A stretch of 64,000 nucleotides of DNA. Source: Tardiphaga sp051811025. Lineage in GTDB: Bacteria; Pseudomonadota; Alphaproteobacteria; Rhizobiales; Xanthobacteraceae. The position numbers and the translations under genes are program-made. This document shows positions 60,780 through 64,000 of the stretch, one piece after another. The notes under the pieces are model-generated. The model had not been told where the DNA came from, did no database searches, and worked only from the letters and a program-made list of their open reading frames with translations. Position 1 is the first letter of the stretch; each line of letters begins with the position of its first letter. The DNA is taken from the NCBI RefSeq assembly GCF_051811025.1, contig NZ_JBPWQE010000001.1, positions 992,001 to 1,056,000 on the forward strand. Direction: 5' to 3'.

Positions 60780-61967
60780 ATGACCGAAGCCGTAATCGTA
60801 TCGACCGCCCGCACCCCGATCGGAAAGGCCTACAAGGGGGCGCTCAACAATACCGAAGGTGCGACCATGATGGGACACGCCATTTCGGCTGCGCTCGCAC
60901 GTGCGAACATCGTCGGTGGAGAAGTCGAGGACGTCGTGATGGGATGCGCCATGCAGCAGGGCACGACGGGGTCGAACATCGCGCGTAAGGCTCTGCTTCG
61001 CGCCGGTCTTCCCGTCACGGTCGCCGGCACTACCATCGACAGACAGTGCGCGTCGGGGCTTCAGGCGATCGCGCTTGCCGCTCGGTCGGTGATCTTCGAT
61101 GGCGTGGAGGTCGCGGTCGGCGGAGGCGGTGAATCCATCAGCCTGGTCCAGAACGAACACATGAACCAGTGGCATGCGGTCGATCCGGAGCTCCTGGCGA
61201 TCAAAGGCGACGCTTACATCGCCATGCTGGATACTGCCGAAAACGTCGCAAAACGCTACAACATCTCTCGGGACGCGCAGGACGAATACGGTCTCGAAAG
61301 TCAGCGCCGCACCGCAGCCGCGCAACAGGCCGGCCGCTTCAATGACGAACTGGCGCCGATCAAGACGACGATGGCCGTGACGAACAAGGAGACCGGCGCC
61401 ATCTCCTACAACGAGATCGCGCTCTCGACGGACGAGGGCCCGCGTCCCGACACCACCGCCGAGGGGTTGGCCAAGGTCAAGCCCGCGAAGGGCCCGGGCT
61501 ACACGATCACCGGCGGCAACGCGAGCCAGCTATCGGACGGTGCCAGCGCCACCGTTATCATGAGTGACAAGCTCGCCGCCCAGAAGGGCCTGAAGCCACT
61601 CGGAATCTTTCGTGGCTTCGTCTCGGCGGGTTGCGAGCCCGACGAGATGGGCATCGGGCCGATCTTCGCCGTTCCGCGTCTGCTCAAACGTCATGGTCTC
61701 AGCATCGACGACATCGACCTTTGGGAATTGAACGAGGCATTCGCGGTCCAGGTTATCTACTGCCGCGACAAGCTCGGCATTGATCCCGAGAAGCTCAACG
61801 TCAACGGCGGCTCCATCGCGGTCGGTCACCCCTATGGCATGACCGGCGCGCGTCTGACGGGTCACGCGTTGATCGAGGGGCGTCGTCGAAAGGCAAAATA
61901 CGCCGTGGTCACCATGTGCGTAGGCGGCGGCATGGGCGCAGCCGGCCTGCTCGAAATCGTCAACTGA
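60780..61967 (+). CDS. Acetyl-CoA acyltransferase (thiolase)
   Basis: 395 residues. Nucleophile Cys90 in DRQCASGLQAIALA, His in NVNGGSIAVGHPYGMTGARL (~350) and the second Cys in MCVGGGMGAAG (~380) complete the thiolase triad. It cleaves a 3-ketoacyl-CoA with CoA to acetyl-CoA and a shortened acyl-CoA. It resembles PimB-like degradative thiolases. RBS AAAGGAAA precedes ATG 60780. No 3-hydroxyacyl-CoA dehydrogenase gene is recognisable in the window. Confidence 0.93.
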   Translation: MTEAVIVSTARTPIGKAYKGALNNTEGATMMGHAISAALARANIVGGEVEDVVMGCAMQQGTTGSNIARKALLRAGLPVTVAGTTIDRQCASGLQAIALAARSVIFDGVEVAVGGGGESISLVQNEHMNQWHAVDPELLAIKGDAYIAMLDTAENVAKRYNISRDAQDEYGLESQRRTAAAQQAGRFNDELAPIKTTMAVTNKETGAISYNEIALSTDEGPRPDTTAEGLAKVKPAKGPGYTITGGNASQLSDGASATVIMSDKLAAQKGLKPLGIFRGFVSAGCEPDEMGIGPIFAVPRLLKRHGLSIDDIDLWELNEAFAVQVIYCRDKLGIDPEKLNVNGGSIAVGHPYGMTGARLTGHALIEGRRRKAKYAVVTMCVGGGMGAAGLLEIVN

Positions 61968-62005
61968 GCGCCACGCAAACTAGACAGCAAAAGCCGGAGA
62001 TCTTC

Positions 62006-63013
62006 ATGAGGACTGCCATCACGGACCTGTTCGGTATCGAACACCCCATCATTCAAGGCGGCATGCACTATGTGGGCTTTGCTGAACTCGCCGCGGCCGT
62101 CTCGAACGCCGGTGGCCTCGGCATCATCACCGGATTGACCCAGCGGACGCCTGAGAATCTCGCGAAGGAGATCGCGCGCTGTCACGACATGACCGACAAG
62201 CCGTTCGGCGTGAACCTGACGTTTCTGCCGTCGTTCGACGCCCCGCCATATCCGGAATACATCGCCGCGATCAAGGAAGGTGGCATCAAGGCCGTCGAGA
62301 CCGCCGGCCGAAGTCCTGAGCAGTACATGCCGGCCCTAAAGGAGGCGGGCATCAAAGTCATCCACAAGTGCACGTCCGTCCGCCATTCGTTGAAGGCGGA
62401 GAAGATCGGTTGCGACGCGGTCAGCGTCGACGGATTCGAATGCGGTGGTCATCCCGGCGAAGACGACATGCCGAACATGATACTCCTGCCGCGTGCCGCC
62501 GAGGAGCTGAAGATTCCTTTCGTGGCGTCCGGCGGCATGGCCGATGCCCGAAGCTTGGTCGCGGCGCTCGCGATGGGCGCTGCCGGGATGAACATGGGCA
62601 CCCGGTTCGTGGCGACGAAAGAGGCGCCTGTCCATCAGAACGTCAAGGATGCGATCGTCAAGGCGTCGGAACTCGATACGCGTCTGGTGATGCGCTCGTT
62701 AAGGAACACCGAGCGTGTTCTCAACAACGCCGGCGTCGAGCGGTTGATCGCAACCGAACGCGCTAAGGGCGACACATTGGTCATCGGCGACATCATCAAT
62801 GAAGTGGCAGGCGTATATCCGAAAGTCATGGTCGACGGTGATATGGACGCCGGCGCCTGGAGCTGCGGAATGGTCGCGGGCCTCATTAACGACATCCCCA
62901 CCGTCAAGGAGCTGATCGATCGCATCATGGCGGACGCCGAAAGCATCATCCGCCAGCGCTTGACCGGCTTTCTCGACGCCCCCGCTCGCGAACCCCTGCG
63001 CGCTGCAAGCTGA
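62006..63013 (+). CDS. Nitronate monooxygenase / 2-nitropropane dioxygenase family flavoprotein
   Basis: 335 residues from ATG 62006; the frame from 61916 runs inside the thiolase gene. FMN TIM barrel: IIQGGMHYVGFAELAAAVSNAGG (residues ~14-36), GFECGGHPGEDD with the conserved His, FVASGGMADARSLVAALAMGA (phosphate site), GTRFVATKEAPVH. Members oxidise nitronates, but copies inside acyl-CoA operons may act as enoyl or other flavin reductases. The role here is therefore open. It begins 38 bp after the thiolase. Confidence 0.88.
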   Translation: MRTAITDLFGIEHPIIQGGMHYVGFAELAAAVSNAGGLGIITGLTQRTPENLAKEIARCHDMTDKPFGVNLTFLPSFDAPPYPEYIAAIKEGGIKAVETAGRSPEQYMPALKEAGIKVIHKCTSVRHSLKAEKIGCDAVSVDGFECGGHPGEDDMPNMILLPRAAEELKIPFVASGGMADARSLVAALAMGAAGMNMGTRFVATKEAPVHQNVKDAIVKASELDTRLVMRSLRNTERVLNNAGVERLIATERAKGDTLVIGDIINEVAGVYPKVMVDGDMDAGAWSCGMVAGLINDIPTVKELIDRIMADAESIIRQRLTGFLDAPAREPLRAAS

Positions 63014-63023
63014 GGACGATGGC

Positions 63024-63791
63024 ATGACGGATCATTTGAAGACGGATGTCATCGATGGCGTGATGACACTCACGATCTCGCGTCCCGAGAAGAAGAACGC
63101 GCTGACCGGAGCGATGTACGACGCGATGTCAGAAGGCCTCGAACGTGCCGAAAGGGATCCTGGCGTCAAGGTCGTTCTGTTTCAGGGCGACGGCGACAGC
63201 TTCACCTCCGGAAACGACTTGGCGGACTTTGCCGCCCAGTCCAAGGCAAACGAAACCAGCGACAGTCCCGCTTTCCGCTTCATCGGTAATCTAGCAAAGG
63301 CGACCAAGCCGCTTGTCGCGGCCGTCCAGGGAAACGCCGTTGGGGTCGGAACCACAATGCTCCTGCATTGCGATCTCGTCTACCTGGCGGAAAATGCGCG
63401 CCTCATCACGCCTTTCGTCAACCTGGCGCTGGTGCCCGAAGCCGCGTCGAGTTGGTTGCTCCCTTCGCGGATCGGGCACGTGAGGGCGTATGCCATGTTC
63501 GCGTTGGGAGAACCGATGGATGCCGCAACCGCACTTCAATGCGGACTTGCCAATGCCGTTGTCCCTATCGGCGAGGTTCGTGTGAGGGCGGAGACCGCCG
63601 CCCTCACTTTGACGCAGCGTCCGACGGGCGCACTTCGCCATACAAAGCTTTTGATGCGGGAGCAGCAGGAGATGGTCGAAAGGATCGCGGAGGAGAGCGC
63701 TCTTTTCAAAGAGCGGCTTCAGAGCGCGGAAGCTCGCGAGGCCTTCTCCGCCTTTATAGAGAAGCGAAAGCCCGATTTCACGAAAGTCTAA
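63024..63791 (+). CDS. Enoyl-CoA hydratase/isomerase family protein
   Basis: 255 residues. Crotonase fold: LTISRPEKKNALTGAMYDAM, DSFTSGNDLADF (oxyanion-hole segment), AVQGNAVGVGTTMLLHCDLVYL (second oxyanion Gly). The position usually occupied by the first catalytic Glu in hydratases reads 'FVNLALVPEAASSWLLP', closer to enoyl-CoA isomerases (PaaG/ECI2-like). It hydrates or isomerises a 2-enoyl-CoA. It is the last complete gene in the window, 10 bp after the flavoprotein. Confidence 0.88.
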   Translation: MTDHLKTDVIDGVMTLTISRPEKKNALTGAMYDAMSEGLERAERDPGVKVVLFQGDGDSFTSGNDLADFAAQSKANETSDSPAFRFIGNLAKATKPLVAAVQGNAVGVGTTMLLHCDLVYLAENARLITPFVNLALVPEAASSWLLPSRIGHVRAYAMFALGEPMDAATALQCGLANAVVPIGEVRVRAETAALTLTQRPTGALRHTKLLMREQQEMVERIAEESALFKERLQSAEAREAFSAFIEKRKPDFTKV

Positions 63792-64000
63792 ATCAGCACC
63801 GGTCGACCGACACTGGCGGGCAATTTCGCGAATGGCAAGAAGCCGTCGGGTCTCACCATCGGGTGGATCCCCTATGCGGTTGACGGTTCCGGATGATCTG
63901 CACCCCGCCGTGTGGCAGCAGGCTGCGTCGCCGTGGTTGATGAATGGCTAACGGAGCCTCCGGGTGGTAACTGGCTGTGGTTCGGCGTGTTCATTCGCTC
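63792..64000. other. Unassigned tail of the window
   Basis: 209 bp after the hydratase gene. Short frames only; no domain, repeat or terminator that I can support. Confidence 0.4.

Overview
This GC-rich window looks like the chromosome of an alphaproteobacterium of the Bradyrhizobium / Rhodopseudomonas / Afipia group. The basis is the Porin_2-type porin with its ADLPVKAKAVEY mature N-terminus, the abundance of LIV-type ABC transporters and Bug/TctC binding proteins, two IclR regulators, and translationally coupled catabolic operons. No rRNA, tRNA, CRISPR array or intact insertion sequence was seen. The species assignment is inference.

Layout. (1) 2-5180: the end of a DUF1254/DUF1214 gene, a YiaW/YiaV-like membrane pair, a Cache-domain class III adenylate cyclase and a Tat-exported NrtA/SsuA-like binding protein, all on +. 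(2) 5595-13247: an IclR repressor (-), then a + catabolic operon: DUF6282 hydrolase, MFS transporter, quinone oxidoreductase, Ldh_2 dehydrogenase, BKACE (DUF849) enzyme and a dihydroorotate-dehydrogenase-like enzyme. (3) 13244-25082: a second IclR gene (-), then a second + operon: DUF6282 paralogue, cupin, HpaI-type aldolase, complete LIV ABC transporter, NAD(P)H:quinone reductase-like flavoprotein and SDR, followed by a porin. The porin promoter is a near copy of the operon promoter, including spacing and operator. (4) 25304-28642: a TctC-type binding protein, SDR and aldehyde dehydrogenase.

(5) 28906-37144 (-): one long operon of amidohydrolase, CobW-type GTPase, and oligopeptide ABC transporter (binding protein, two permeases, two ATPases). 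It is divergent from a MocR-type regulator (37392-38939). (6) 38999-41809: TauE permease, SnoaL-like protein and FAD amine/amino-acid oxidase, then a decayed amino-acid ABC ATPase pseudogene (41908-42440). (7) 42530-52872: a short-chain-amide system. It has an AmiC-like sensor, an AmiR-like ANTAR antiterminator, a urea/amide ABC transporter, a formamidase and a double nitrilase protein whose second domain has lost its catalytic cysteine. A terminator hairpin sits immediately before amiC. (8) 53304-63791: an orphan LIV-type binding protein, an HxlR repressor and an acyl-CoA degradation operon (isomerase, CoA ligase, SDR, two acyl-CoA dehydrogenases, thiolase, nitronate-monooxygenase-like flavoprotein, enoyl-CoA hydratase). 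Three related 15-bp palindromes link the HxlR gene to its two flanking promoters.

The common theme is uptake and breakdown of organic acids, amides and peptides, each module with its own local regulator. The most interesting signals are regulatory (shared IclR-type promoters, ANTAR leader, HxlR palindromes) and the two DUF6282-centred operons, whose substrate cannot be named from sequence.
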